Part shown: positions 8,248 to 16,229 of the stretch, piece after piece
How the letters are laid out: the number at the start of each line of letters is the position of its first letter
Position numbering within the stretch: the stretch's first letter is position 1
NCBI GenBank assembly: GCA_964483325.1
Contig: CAZAAW010000002.1
Coordinates: forward strand, 124,001-188,000
Source: CAZAAW01 sp964483325
GTDB lineage: Bacteria > Pseudomonadota > Alphaproteobacteria > Rhizobiales > Kaistiaceae
Direction of reading: 5' to 3'
Length of the DNA stretch: 64,000 nucleotides
The notes under the pieces: generated by a model
Seen by the model: only the letters and a program-made list of their open reading frames with translations
Told to the model about the DNA's origin: nothing
The model's database searches: none
Program-made: the position numbers and the translations under genes

Positions 8248-9462
8248 ATGTCGGACGTCAAGAAGGTCGTGCTTGCCTATTCCGGCGGGCTCGATACCTC
8301 CATCATCCTCAAGTGGCTGCAGACCACCTATGGCTGCGAGGTGGTGACCTTCACCGCCGATCTCGGCCAGGGCGAGGAACTGGAGCCGGCGCGGCGCAAG
8401 GCCGAGATGCTCGGCATCCGCGAGATCCATGTCGAGGACCTGCGCGAGGAATTCGTCCGCGACTTCGTCTTCCCGATGTTCCGCATGAACGCCCTTTACG
8501 AGGGCGTCTACCTGCTCGGCACGTCGATCGCCCGGCCGCTGATCGCCAAGCGGCTGGTCGAGATCGCCGCCGAGAGCGGCGCCGACGCCATCGCCCATGG
8601 CGCCACCGGCAAGGGCAACGACCAGGTCCGTTTCGAGCTGTCGGCCTATGCCCTCAATCCCGACATCAAGGTCATCGCGCCGTGGCGGGAATGGGAGTTC
8701 AAGTCGCGCACCGATCTTCTCGACTTTGCCGAGAAGCACCAGATCCCGGTGCCGCACGACAAGCGCGGCGAGGCACCTTTCTCGGTCGACGCCAACCTCC
8801 TGCACTCCTCCTCCGAGGGCAAGGTGCTGGAAGATCCGTGGGAAGAGCCGCCGGCCTATGTCTTCCAGCGCACGATTGCGCCGCAGGATGCGCCCGATGC
8901 GGTGACGGAGATCGAGATCGCGTTCCGCAAGGGCGATGCGGTCGGCCTCAACGGCAAGGCGCTGTCGCCGGCCGCGCTGCTGACCGAGCTCAACGCGCTC
9001 GGCCGCGACAACGGCATCGGCCGCATCGACCTGGTCGAGAACCGCTTCGTCGGCATGAAGTCGCGCGGCATCTACGAGACGCCCGGCGGCACGATCCTGC
9101 TCGCCGCCCATCGCGCCATCGAGTCGCTGACCCTCGACCGCGAGGCGGCGCATCTCAAGGACCAGCTGATGCCGCGCTATGCCGAGCTCGTCTATTACGG
9201 CTTCTGGTTCTCGCCCGAGCGCGAGATGCTCCAGGCGCTGTGCGACAAGAGCCAGGAGCGCGTCGAAGGCACGGTGCGGCTGAAGCTCTACAAGGGCAGC
9301 GTGACGGTCGTCGGCCGGAAGAGCCCGCAGTCGCTCTATTCCAACGAGCTGGTGACCTTCGAGGACGACCGCGGCGCCTACGACCAGAAGGATGCCGCCG
9401 GCTTCATCCGCCTCAACGCCCTGCGCCTGCGCACGCTGGCGGCCCGCCGCCGGTCAACCTGA
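8248..9462 (+). CDS. argG: Argininosuccinate synthase
   Basis: ATP-dependent condensation of citrulline and aspartate in arginine synthesis. 404 residues from the ATG at 8248, which has a GGAG about 6 bases upstream. The PP-loop AYSGGLDTSIIL sits near residues 9-20. Other signatures include FTADLGQGEEL, HGATGKGNDQVRFE, NLLHSSSEGKVLEDP and the C-terminal NRFVGMKSRGIYETPGG. It is monocistronic by context, with its own promoter. Confidence 0.98.
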   Translation: MSDVKKVVLAYSGGLDTSIILKWLQTTYGCEVVTFTADLGQGEELEPARRKAEMLGIREIHVEDLREEFVRDFVFPMFRMNALYEGVYLLGTSIARPLIAKRLVEIAAESGADAIAHGATGKGNDQVRFELSAYALNPDIKVIAPWREWEFKSRTDLLDFAEKHQIPVPHDKRGEAPFSVDANLLHSSSEGKVLEDPWEEPPAYVFQRTIAPQDAPDAVTEIEIAFRKGDAVGLNGKALSPAALLTELNALGRDNGIGRIDLVENRFVGMKSRGIYETPGGTILLAAHRAIESLTLDREAAHLKDQLMPRYAELVYYGFWFSPEREMLQALCDKSQERVEGTVRLKLYKGSVTVVGRKSPQSLYSNELVTFEDDRGAYDQKDAAGFIRLNALRLRTLAARRRST

Positions 9463-9497
9463 GCGGCGCCTACGGGCGCCGCCGTGTCCGGCACGGC
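9463..9497. terminator. Two small GC hairpins between convergent argG and marR
   Basis: GCGGCGCC/GGCGCCGC with a TACG loop (9463-9482) and GCCGTG/CACGGC just after it. There is no T-run, so function as a terminator is only plausible. Confidence 0.35.
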
Positions 9498-9535
9498 GGC
9501 CTCTCGGCAGTCATTATTTCGATTTCGGCAAGAGC

Positions 9536-9982
9536 CTAGGCAGGCTCGTTTTCGTTGATCAGCGCCTCGCGCATGGCGAGCAGCCCGGCATGGATGCGGT
9601 CATACTCGGCAGCGCCCATGGCGCCGAGGGCGCCGGTCCGCACCTCGGCGGCGATTGTCTCGATCCGGTCCAGGTAAGGCTTGGCGGCCGGAAGCAGGCA
9701 GACGATCTTGGCGCGGCGATCCTTCGGATCGACCACACGCTCGACGAGGCCGCGCGCCTCCAGTCGGTCGAGGAACCCCACCAGCGTCATCGGCTCGACA
9801 TTCATGCGCTCCGCCAGCTGCGCCTGGCGCAGGTTGGGATGGCCGTTCACATGGGCGAGCGTGCGCGCCTCGCCAGCCGTGAGGCCGAGCCCGGCGCCTT
9901 CCAGCGAGGCTTCGAAGCGGCGGCGCATCAGGCGGGCGATCTCCGTGATGAGGAAGGTAATGGCCTGAGGACTGGACGACAT
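9536..9982 (-). CDS. MarR family transcriptional regulator
   Basis: 148 residues with the MarR winged-helix core: LTAGEARTLAHVNGHPNL, LAERMNVEPMTLVGFLDRLE (recognition helix) and GLVERVVDPKDRRAKI (wing, with the family DxRDRR-like turn). MarR proteins bind DNA as dimers and are usually released by small phenolic or lipophilic ligands. No efflux pump or oxidoreductase sits next to it, so its regulon is not indicated by context; divergent control of the small membrane protein at 10316 is possible. Confidence 0.9.
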   Translation of the reverse strand: MSSSPQAITFLITEIARLMRRRFEASLEGAGLGLTAGEARTLAHVNGHPNLRQAQLAERMNVEPMTLVGFLDRLEARGLVERVVDPKDRRAKIVCLLPAAKPYLDRIETIAAEVRTGALGAMGAAEYDRIHAGLLAMREALINENEPA

Positions 9983-10315
9983 CGACTATCTCGTGTTCGG
10001 GGCCTGTATTGCGTGGCCGGGATGGCGCGGGATCATCATATCGATGAAGGTTCTTCCGATCCTTCAACAAGATAAGGCCGCCATAGTGCTGATTTCCCTG
10101 GAACCAGTCAAGGAACTTTTATGGGAAGGAAGAAGAAATTTATCGGCGCGGTAGCGCACCTTTTGAAGCTGCTGACATTCCGACCATTGACAGGTGCGAC
10201 CTATTGCCACATATGAATTGCTATTCGGCTGTGGCGGCCGGCCGGCGGGCATCGCTCCGGCGAAACCCGCCTTCGGCGAGGGCCGCTCCGGTCTGTCGCG
10301 AATGGGAGAAGCGCC
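9983..10315. other. Intergenic region between divergent marR and a small membrane gene
   Basis: 333 bases without a convincing gene. It is noticeably more A/T-rich than its surroundings between about 10080 and 10230. The only promoter-like pair is at 10187-10215. No repeat or RNA gene was recognised. Confidence 0.5.
10187..10215 (+). promoter_or_regulatory. Possible promoter for the 62-aa membrane protein
   Basis: A perfect TTGACA at 10187-10192 is followed after 17 bp by CATATG at 10210-10215, a weak -10 match (an alternative, TATGAA, has 19-bp spacing). It lies about 100 bases before the ATG at 10316. Confidence 0.35.
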
Positions 10316-10504
10316 ATGACTCCGACGAACATGATCACGCCGACGGACATGATCCGTCGCACCGAGGCCCCCCTCATCGTTTCGACCGATGAAGCGCGCG
10401 AAGGGGTGACCGGCCACGGTGTCCGCTATGTTCTGGGGATCAGCCTGGCGGCGGTCGTCGGCATCTTCGCCGTGCTGCTGATGACCGGGCCCTGGGGCGC
10501 CTGA
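10316..10504 (+). CDS. Small single-pass membrane protein, unknown function
   Basis: 62 residues: a hydrophilic N-terminus (MTPTNMITPTDMIRRTEAP) and one hydrophobic helix (YVLGISLAAVVGIFAVLLMT) at the C-terminus, ending GPWGA. A good Shine-Dalgarno (GGGAGAA at 10304-10310) precedes the ATG at 10316, which supports translation. It is not recognised as a named family. It lies between divergent marR and typA on the typA strand and could be the target of the MarR protein. Confidence 0.65.
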   Translation: MTPTNMITPTDMIRRTEAPLIVSTDEAREGVTGHGVRYVLGISLAAVVGIFAVLLMTGPWGA

Positions 10505-10574
10505 GGCCGCTCCGCCGGCGGCAGGGACTGCAAAAAAACAAAAACGGAAGCGCGTGACGGTGCGCCGCGATTGC

Positions 10575-10609
10575 GCATGGCGGAGCCATGCATATATTGC
10601 GGCGCAATA
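10575..10609 (+). promoter_or_regulatory. Twin hairpins in the typA leader
   Basis: GCATGGC/GCCATGC with a GGA loop (10575-10591) is followed directly by TATTGC/GCAATA with a GGC loop (10595-10609), ending 33 bases before the typA ATG. Both stems are perfect. They may be folding elements of the mRNA leader; BipA is often stress- or cold-responsive, but a regulatory role here is inference. Confidence 0.4.
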
Positions 10610-10642
10610 ATCCCGCCCGTATCGCTATCCGGATCCGCAACG

Positions 10643-12466
10643 ATGCCGCTGCGCAATATCGCCATCATCGCCCACGTCGATCATGGCAAGACTACCCTTG
10701 TCGATCGCCTGCTGCAGCAGTCCGGTGCCTTCCGGGAAAACCAGCGCGTCGCCGAACGCGTCATGGACTCCAACGATCTGGAGAAGGAACGCGGCATCAC
10801 CATTCTTGCCAAGGTGACGTCGATCCTCTGGAAGGACACCCGCATCAACATCGTCGACACGCCCGGCCACGCCGATTTCGGCGGCGAGGTGGAGCGCATC
10901 CTGTCGATGGTCGACGGCGCCATCGTCCTCGTCGATGCCGCCGAGGGCCCGATGCCGCAGACCAAGTTCGTGCTCGGCAAGGCGCTGAAGATCGGCCTCA
11001 GGCCGATCGTCTGCATCAACAAGGTCGACAAGCACGACGCCCGGCCGACCGAGGTGGTCAACGAGGTGTTCGATCTCTTCGCGGCGCTCGACGCGACCGA
11101 GGAGCAGCTCGATTTCCCGATCATCTACGGTTCGGCCAAGCAGGGCTGGATGAGCGACGCACCCGCCCACGACCGGCAGGACATGGCGGCGCTGTTCGAC
11201 CTGGTGCTGCGGCATGTGCCGGAGCCGACGGTCGAGGAGGGCGGCTTCCGCATGCTCGGCACGCTGCTGGAGGCCAACCCCTATCTCGGCCGCATCATCA
11301 CCGGCCGGATCTTCTCCGGCAGCGTCCGTCCCAACCAGGCCGTCAAGGTTCTCGACCGCCACGGCAAGCTGGTGGAGCAGGGGCGCGCCTCGCGCATCCT
11401 CGCCTTCCGCGGGCTGGAGCGGCTGCCGATCGACGTCGCCGAGGCCGGCGACATCGTCGCCATTGCCGGGCTGGAGCATTTCAACGTCGCCGACACGCTC
11501 TGCGCGCCGGAGATCGTCGAGCCGCTGCAGGCGCAGCCGATTGACCCGCCGACGCTGTCCATGACGTTCCTCGTCAATGATTCGCCGCTCGCCGGCACCG
11601 AAGGCGACAAGGTGACGAGCCGCGTCATCCGCGACCGCCTGCTGAAGGAGGCCGAGGGCAATGTCGCCCTGCGCGTCGATCAGGCGCCCAATGCCGACGC
11701 CTATATCGTCTCCGGCCGCGGCGAGCTGCAGCTTTCCATCCTCATCGAGACGATGCGCCGCGAGGGCTTCGAGCTCGGCGTCTCCCGCCCCAAGGTGCTG
11801 ATGCGCCAGGACGAGACCACCGGCGCCCTGCTGGAGCCGATCGAGGAGGTGGTGATCGACGTCGACGAGGAGCATTCCGGCGTCGTCGTGCAGAAGCTCT
11901 CCGAGCGCCGTGCCGATCTCATCGAGATGCGGCCGTCTGGCGGCGGCCGCCTGCGGCTCGTCTTCCATGCCCCGACGCGCGGCCTCATCGGCTATCAGGG
12001 CGAGCTGCTGACCGATACCCGCGGCACCGCCGTCATGAACCGCCTGTTCCATGCCTATGCGCCCTACAAGGGCGAGATACCGGGCCGGCGCAACGGCGTC
12101 CTCATCTCCAATGACGATGGCGAGGCCGTCGCCTATGCGATGTGGAAGCTGGAAGACCGGGGGCCGATGATGATCGACCCCGGCGCCAAGGTGTATCGCG
12201 GCATGATCGTCGGCGAGCACAGCCGCGACAACGACCTCGAGATCAACGTCCTGAAGGGCAAGCAGCTGACCAATATCCGCGCCGCCGGCAAGGACGAGGC
12301 GGTCAAGCTGACGCCGCCGATCCGCATGACGCTGGAGCGGGCCCTGGCCTGGATCGAGGACGACGAGCTGGTCGAGGTGACGCCGAAATCCATCCGCCTG
12401 CGCAAGTCGATCCTCGACCCGAACGATCGCAAGAAAGAGCAGCGGGCGCGCGCCGGCGCGGCCTGA
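10643..12466 (+). CDS. typA: Translational GTPase TypA/BipA
   Basis: A ribosome-associated GTPase of the EF-G/LepA class, involved in ribosome assembly and stress adaptation. 607 residues from the ATG at 10643, which puts the family N-terminus MPLRNIAIIAHVDHGKTTL first. G motifs: AHVDHGKTT, the RGITI switch I, DTPGHADFGGEVER and NKVDK. The C-terminal domain carries the characteristic PTRGLIGYQGELLTDTRGT and the GKQLTNIRAAGKDEA segment. An in-frame 24-residue upstream extension exists but has no ribosome site and crosses the leader hairpins. Confidence 0.97.
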   Translation: MPLRNIAIIAHVDHGKTTLVDRLLQQSGAFRENQRVAERVMDSNDLEKERGITILAKVTSILWKDTRINIVDTPGHADFGGEVERILSMVDGAIVLVDAAEGPMPQTKFVLGKALKIGLRPIVCINKVDKHDARPTEVVNEVFDLFAALDATEEQLDFPIIYGSAKQGWMSDAPAHDRQDMAALFDLVLRHVPEPTVEEGGFRMLGTLLEANPYLGRIITGRIFSGSVRPNQAVKVLDRHGKLVEQGRASRILAFRGLERLPIDVAEAGDIVAIAGLEHFNVADTLCAPEIVEPLQAQPIDPPTLSMTFLVNDSPLAGTEGDKVTSRVIRDRLLKEAEGNVALRVDQAPNADAYIVSGRGELQLSILIETMRREGFELGVSRPKVLMRQDETTGALLEPIEEVVIDVDEEHSGVVVQKLSERRADLIEMRPSGGGRLRLVFHAPTRGLIGYQGELLTDTRGTAVMNRLFHAYAPYKGEIPGRRNGVLISNDDGEAVAYAMWKLEDRGPMMIDPGAKVYRGMIVGEHSRDNDLEINVLKGKQLTNIRAAGKDEAVKLTPPIRMTLERALAWIEDDELVEVTPKSIRLRKSILDPNDRKKEQRARAGAA

Positions 12467-13124
12467 CGTCGCGCAGCCGGCCGGCGGGCCTGGGCCACCT
12501 CGGCAGCCGAGTTGATCTTGCTGCACTGCAAAGTAAATCGTGTTGCAGTGCGAAATGAGCGATCACGCAAAATTTTTGCTGCGCCGCACCGTGCTGCCGA
12601 GGGGCTGAGCCCAGGCGCCAACCCTAACGCAACGCTGGGAAAATCCGGCGCCGCATGGCGTTGACAGGGCGTATTCTGGCGGAGGCGGCATCGGAAAAAA
12701 CGCGCCGCCCGCAGCGGTTTGGCGAATATGAATTTTTCATGTTGACGCCACCGCGGCGATCTCGCATCGTGGGCGCAGGGGAGAATAACAAAGTCCGGGC
12801 TTCGGTCCGGGGCGTCTGCGCATAGAAGCAGTGCATTCGCTGGGAGGAATTTAGATCATCGAAAACGTCTGGTCTACTGATCAGAAGGTCTCATGATCTT
12901 TTTCGCCGCGCGGCGAACCTTTCAGGCACTGTTTGTAGGCGAGGGATGCAACCCTACGGTCGGGTGCGCGCAAGCCTGATCGGTAATGCACTGCGGTCGC
13001 CTGTGGCGACTGCGGAAATGGAAAGTCAGGGCCGCGCACGACCTGGTTAGGGTCGAGGAATGCAAAGTCCGCCGGAAGACAAGAATACCAAAGGGAACCC
13101 CAACAACACTGAGGAGGGTACTCA
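12467..13124. other. Long leader/intergenic region before the Tat-E1 operon
   Basis: 658 bases with no convincing protein gene. Contents: an inverted repeat GCACTGCAA-N11-TTGCAGTGC at 12523-12551; AT-rich tracts near 12570 and 12730; TTGACA at 12661 and TTGACG at 12742 without good -10 partners; a 16-nt palindrome TTCGCCGCGCGGCGAA at 12902-12917; and a hairpin GTCGCC-TGT-GGCGAC at 12996-13010. A 28-codon frame opens at 12893 after AGAAGG but has no known homologue I can name. The region probably holds the operon promoter and control sites. Confidence 0.5.
12523..12551. promoter_or_regulatory. Inverted repeat, likely operator
   Basis: Perfect 9-bp arms GCACTGCAA and TTGCAGTGC with an 11-bp AT-rich centre. 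The TGCA-rich half-sites resemble sites reported for PhaR-type regulators of polyhydroxyalkanoate genes (CTGC-N3-GCAG-like), but no pha gene is nearby, so the factor is unknown. Confidence 0.45.
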
Positions 13125-14321
13125 ATGTTAAGCGAAGGAAAACAGCTCGCAACCGCTACGGCCGAAGAAGGCCGTAAGACCGGTGCCAATCGCAGGACCT
13201 TCCTGAAGGGTCTTGGCGGCGCCGCTGCCGGTGCGGTGGCTGTTGCCCAGGCCAGCAAGGCCATGGCCAACAACGGCTGGGGCTGGACGACCGATACGCC
13301 GGACAGCGCGCTGATGGTCGACATGTACCGCAAGATGCTGCGGTCGCGTGAGTGGGAAGACGCCATCAAGGAAGCTTTCCTGGCCGGCAATGACGGCCTC
13401 TACGGCGCGTTCCACATGTATATCGGCGAGGAAGCCGTTGCCGTTGGCGCCATGGCGGCGCTGAACGACGACGACTACATCGCCTCGACCCATCGTGGTC
13501 ATGGTCACCTCATCGCCAAGGGCGGTGACCTGAACAAGATGTCGGCCGAGATGTTCTTCAAGTCGACGGGCTACAACAAGGGCTTCGGCGGCTCGATGCA
13601 TCTGACGGATGTCAGCAAGGGCATCCTGGGCATGAACGGCATTCTTGGCCCGCAGTACCTGATCGCCGCGGGCGCTGCCTACGGTGCCAAGGTCCGCGGC
13701 ACCAAGCAGGTCGCGGTTGCCTTCGGTGGCGACGGTTCGACCGGCCAGGGCTGGTACTACAACGGCCTGCGCAACGCCGCGAACTACAAGCTCCCGATGA
13801 TCTACGTCATCGAAAACAACGGCTACCAGATCTCGATCCCCTTCGAGAAGGTGTCGCCGATCAAGGACCTGGCCGACTACGCCGTCGGTCTGCATATCCC
13901 TAGTGAAGTCGTTGACGGCATGGATGTTCTGGCCGTCTACAATGTGATGAAGCGCGCCGTCGAGCGGGCTCGTGCCGGTGAAGGCCCGACCCTGATCGAG
14001 GCCAAGACCTACCGCTTCATGGACCACGCCGGTCTCGCCGGTGCCAAGCCGGGCGTCCTCGGCGCCTTCGGCCTGCCCTACCGCGCCGACGCGGAAGTCC
14101 GCGCCTGGATCGCCAAGGACCCGATCCCGCGTCATCGCAACTTCCTGATCGCCAATGGCGACCTGACGGAAGAGCAGGCGACGCAGATCGAGAACGAGGT
14201 GAAGCAGGAAGTCGCCGACTCGCTCGAGTTCGCTCGTCAGAGCCCGTACTCGGCCGATGATGCGGCGCTGGAGCACGTCTACGCTTCGGGCAAGGTCGCG
14301 GCGAGCCAGTTCATCGCCTGA
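13125..14321 (+). CDS. Tat-exported thiamine-diphosphate dehydrogenase E1 alpha subunit
   Basis: 398 residues. An N-terminal Tat signal reads NRRTFLKGLGG (twin Arg 23-24), then a hydrophobic Ala/Gly stretch and an AxA-type site SKAMA near residue 48. The rest is a complete E1 alpha of the pyruvate/branched-chain/acetoin dehydrogenase type: STHRGHGHLIAKGGDLNKM, GFGGSMHLTDVSKGILG, and the ThDP/Mg motif GGDGSTGQGWYYNGL to VIENNGYQIS (GDG 202-204, NN 231-232). A very strong Shine-Dalgarno (GAGGAGGG) precedes the ATG. The E1 beta gene follows after 45 bases; no E2 or E3 gene is near. Codon choice (many GGT, GCT, CGT) differs from the neighbours and suggests high expression. Substrate unknown. Confidence 0.9.
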   Translation: MLSEGKQLATATAEEGRKTGANRRTFLKGLGGAAAGAVAVAQASKAMANNGWGWTTDTPDSALMVDMYRKMLRSREWEDAIKEAFLAGNDGLYGAFHMYIGEEAVAVGAMAALNDDDYIASTHRGHGHLIAKGGDLNKMSAEMFFKSTGYNKGFGGSMHLTDVSKGILGMNGILGPQYLIAAGAAYGAKVRGTKQVAVAFGGDGSTGQGWYYNGLRNAANYKLPMIYVIENNGYQISIPFEKVSPIKDLADYAVGLHIPSEVVDGMDVLAVYNVMKRAVERARAGEGPTLIEAKTYRFMDHAGLAGAKPGVLGAFGLPYRADAEVRAWIAKDPIPRHRNFLIANGDLTEEQATQIENEVKQEVADSLEFARQSPYSADDAALEHVYASGKVAASQFIA

Positions 14322-14366
14322 GCCAGAGCAACCAGATCACACAAGAATTAGGGAGCTATTAGGAAA

Positions 14367-15341
14367 ATGGCACCGAAACCCGGTAATTACGCCATTCTGG
14401 AAGCCCTGCAGCAGGAGTTCCGGAACGATCCTCACCTGACGATGCTGTACGAGTACCAGCGTCCGACGGCCGTGTCGCCGACCGGCCAGGTGATCGACCT
14501 CTTCAAGGAGTTCGGCCCGGTTCGTATCCCGGATTGGGGTCCGCTCGACGAAGAATGGTTCGTCGGCGGCGGCATGGGCATGGCCATGACGGGTGTGCGT
14601 TCCATCGCCCACCTGCCGTCCATGACCACCCTGCGCACCTTCGAGCTGGTGTTCAACCAGATCGGCAAGCTCCGTCACATGACGGGCGGCCAGGCTTCCA
14701 TGCCGATCACGCTGTGGATCGACGCGGCCGGCCGTGGCGCCGGCTCCGCCGGCCAGCACTCCGACGCCGGCCAGGAGGCGCAGTACGCTGCTCTTCCGGG
14801 CACGACCGTCGTCATCCCGTCCGATCCGTATGACGCCAAGGGCCTGATGACGGCCGCTCTGCGTTATCCGGACCCGGTGATCTTCTTCCACTACGGCGCG
14901 ATCAACAACGTTCAGGTTGACGTTCCGGACGGGGAAGTGCTCATCCCGATCGGCGAAGCTGCCGTCCGCCAGGAAGGCACCGACATCACGATCGTCGGCG
15001 TCGCCCCGGCCACGCTGGAGATCGCCAAGGCCCTCCCGGGCCTCAAGGACGCCGGCATCTCGGCGGAGTTCATCGACCTGCGGACGATCAAGCCGCTGCC
15101 GATGGAGCAGATCCTTGCCTCGGTCCGCAAGACCGGCAAGCTTCTGGCCGTCGACCATGGCCACGAGACCCTGGGTACCCCGGCCGAGATCATCGCCCGC
15201 GTGGCGATGGCTGTCCCGGGCGCCAAGCTGGGCCGCGTGACGTTCCCGGATGCGCCTCCGCCCGGTGCGCGCAACATGATCACCTGGATGACTCCGGACG
15301 CTCCGAAGATCGTCGAGGCTGCCAAGAAGCTCGTCGCCTAA
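14367..15341 (+). CDS. Thiamine-diphosphate dehydrogenase E1 beta subunit
   Basis: 324 residues, the transketolase pyrimidine-binding and C-terminal domains of an alpha-keto acid dehydrogenase E1 beta. Visible are FVGGGMGMAMTGVRSIAHLP, FELVFNQIGKLRHMTGGQ, GQHSDAGQEAQYAALPG, TTVVIPSDPYDAKGL and SAEFIDLRTIKPLPMEQI, with LLAVDHGHETLGTPAEI near the C-terminus. It has no signal peptide; Tat exports folded complexes, so it could be carried out with the alpha subunit. It shares the low-GC3, high-expression codon style of the alpha gene. A strong terminator follows 16 bases after the stop. Confidence 0.9.
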   Translation: MAPKPGNYAILEALQQEFRNDPHLTMLYEYQRPTAVSPTGQVIDLFKEFGPVRIPDWGPLDEEWFVGGGMGMAMTGVRSIAHLPSMTTLRTFELVFNQIGKLRHMTGGQASMPITLWIDAAGRGAGSAGQHSDAGQEAQYAALPGTTVVIPSDPYDAKGLMTAALRYPDPVIFFHYGAINNVQVDVPDGEVLIPIGEAAVRQEGTDITIVGVAPATLEIAKALPGLKDAGISAEFIDLRTIKPLPMEQILASVRKTGKLLAVDHGHETLGTPAEIIARVAMAVPGAKLGRVTFPDAPPPGARNMITWMTPDAPKIVEAAKKLVA

Positions 15342-15357
15342 GCGACGGCATCATCAG

Positions 15358-15388
15358 GGGGAGGCGGGCCAAGGCCCGCCTCCCCTTT
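15358..15388 (+). terminator. Rho-independent terminator after E1 beta
   Basis: 13-nt arms GGGGAGGCGGGCC and GGCCCGCCTCCCC, separated by AA, followed by TTTGTGT. It is a strong intrinsic terminator that ends the E1 alpha-beta transcript, so downstream genes are read through weakly or have their own promoter. Confidence 0.85.
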
Positions 15389-15414
15389 GTGTCTCTGGAG
15401 TTTCGGTACCCATT

Positions 15415-15690
15415 ATGGTTGAACAGGCTGCAGACGATAGCCTCCGTTGCGAAACATGCGGTGGGACTGCTCGTCCGACCGAAGTCCAGGTCACAATGTG
15501 GAATGGCGGACAATTGGTGCTGATTGAGTCCGTGCCCGCTATGGTATGCGAGAGCTGTGGGGAGCAGTTCTACGAGGAGAACGTGGCAACGGGCATTCGC
15601 AAACTCGCCGAGACCGGCTTTGCGGGCGCCAAGGCCACGCGCGAGATAACGGTTCCCGTGTTCCGTCTCGACAAGGGTCGGGACCAATAG
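15415..15690 (+). CDS. YgiT-type zinc-finger protein
   Basis: 91 residues. Two CxxC pairs (Cys12/Cys15 in CETCGG and Cys45/Cys48 in CESCGEQFY) enclose a beta-rich segment ending in VPAMVCESCG; this is the YgiT/MqsA N-terminal zinc-ribbon pattern. The MqsA helix-turn-helix half is absent; the protein ends about 40 residues after the second pair. No toxin gene of the MqsR type is adjacent, so a toxin-antitoxin role is not supported. It starts 27 bases after the E1 terminator and 20 bases before the first cytochrome gene, which suggests a shared transcript with the cytochromes. Confidence 0.75.
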   Translation: MVEQAADDSLRCETCGGTARPTEVQVTMWNGGQLVLIESVPAMVCESCGEQFYEENVATGIRKLAETGFAGAKATREITVPVFRLDKGRDQ

Positions 15691-15710
15691 CAAGAGAGGG
15701 CATACGGCTC

Positions 15711-16142
15711 ATGATCGGAAAACTCATTGAAGCAACCAAGGTGAAGCGCACGCTGGCGGCGCTGGCTGCCGTTGCAGGCATTTTTGGCGCCATGACCGTC
15801 GCCGAGACGCCGGCGCTGGCGCAGGGCCTCGACATCGACAAGGTCTTCTGGTGCACCGAGGGCAATATCGGCGACCAGAGCGTCGATCAGTGCACGGCTT
15901 CGCGTGATCTCATTCTCAACAATTGCACGGCCTGCCACACGATCGTGCCGATCGTGAAGGCGCAGAAGGACGAGGCGGGCTGGAATGCCACCCTCCAGGT
16001 CCATCGCACGCGCGTGCCGGAAGTCTCGGACGCGGATTATGAGCAGCTCGGCAAGTTCCTGACCGCTCACTTCAATCCGCAGAATCCGGTGCCGGAACTG
16101 CCGCCGGAGCTCGAGGGTCTGGGCAATAACCAGGCGTTCTAA
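15711..16142 (+). CDS. Exported monoheme cytochrome c, copy 1
   Basis: 143 residues from an ATG preceded by AGAGAGGG. A signal peptide with AETPALAQG places cleavage near residue 38. One heme site, NCTACHTIVP (Cys72, Cys75, His76). Two more cysteines, Cys48 (FWCTEG) and Cys61 (DQCTAS), lie before it. No methionine occurs after the heme motif, so the usual Met ligand is missing; His98 in QVHRTRV, conserved in the neighbouring cytochrome, is a candidate sixth ligand. The C-terminus is FNPQNPVPELPPELEG. It is homologous to the next gene. Likely a small periplasmic electron carrier; linkage to the upstream E1 is inferred from location. Confidence 0.88.
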   Translation: MIGKLIEATKVKRTLAALAAVAGIFGAMTVAETPALAQGLDIDKVFWCTEGNIGDQSVDQCTASRDLILNNCTACHTIVPIVKAQKDEAGWNATLQVHRTRVPEVSDADYEQLGKFLTAHFNPQNPVPELPPELEGLGNNQAF

Positions 16143-16229
16143 GACAGAGGCGCGGCAGGGAGAGGCCGCGCCAGGTCTTGACGTCAGACTGGAGCCGTGC
16201 TCCGAAAGCCATTAGCCTATGATGGCTGC

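Noticed and set aside
10571..10642. N-terminal extension of TypA containing CIYC
   Set aside because: It has no Shine-Dalgarno site, it overlaps two perfect hairpins, and the conserved TypA N-terminus begins at 10643.
12595..12645. GGGGCTGAGCCC...ACCCTAACGC before the E1 operon, suggestive of a TPP riboswitch
   Set aside because: It lacks the ACCTGATCTGG-type block and the CTGAGA context. The similarity is limited to a few bases, unlike the clear THI element at 48365-48449.
12893..12979. 28-codon frame MIFFAARRTFQALF after AGAAGG
   Set aside because: It has a possible ribosome site, but it is very short, lies across a palindrome and shows no recognisable feature. Mentioned only in the leader description.
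15415..15690. MqsRA-type toxin-antitoxin locus
   Set aside because: Only the zinc-ribbon half of an MqsA-like protein is present; no MqsR-like toxin or HTH domain is in or next to it.
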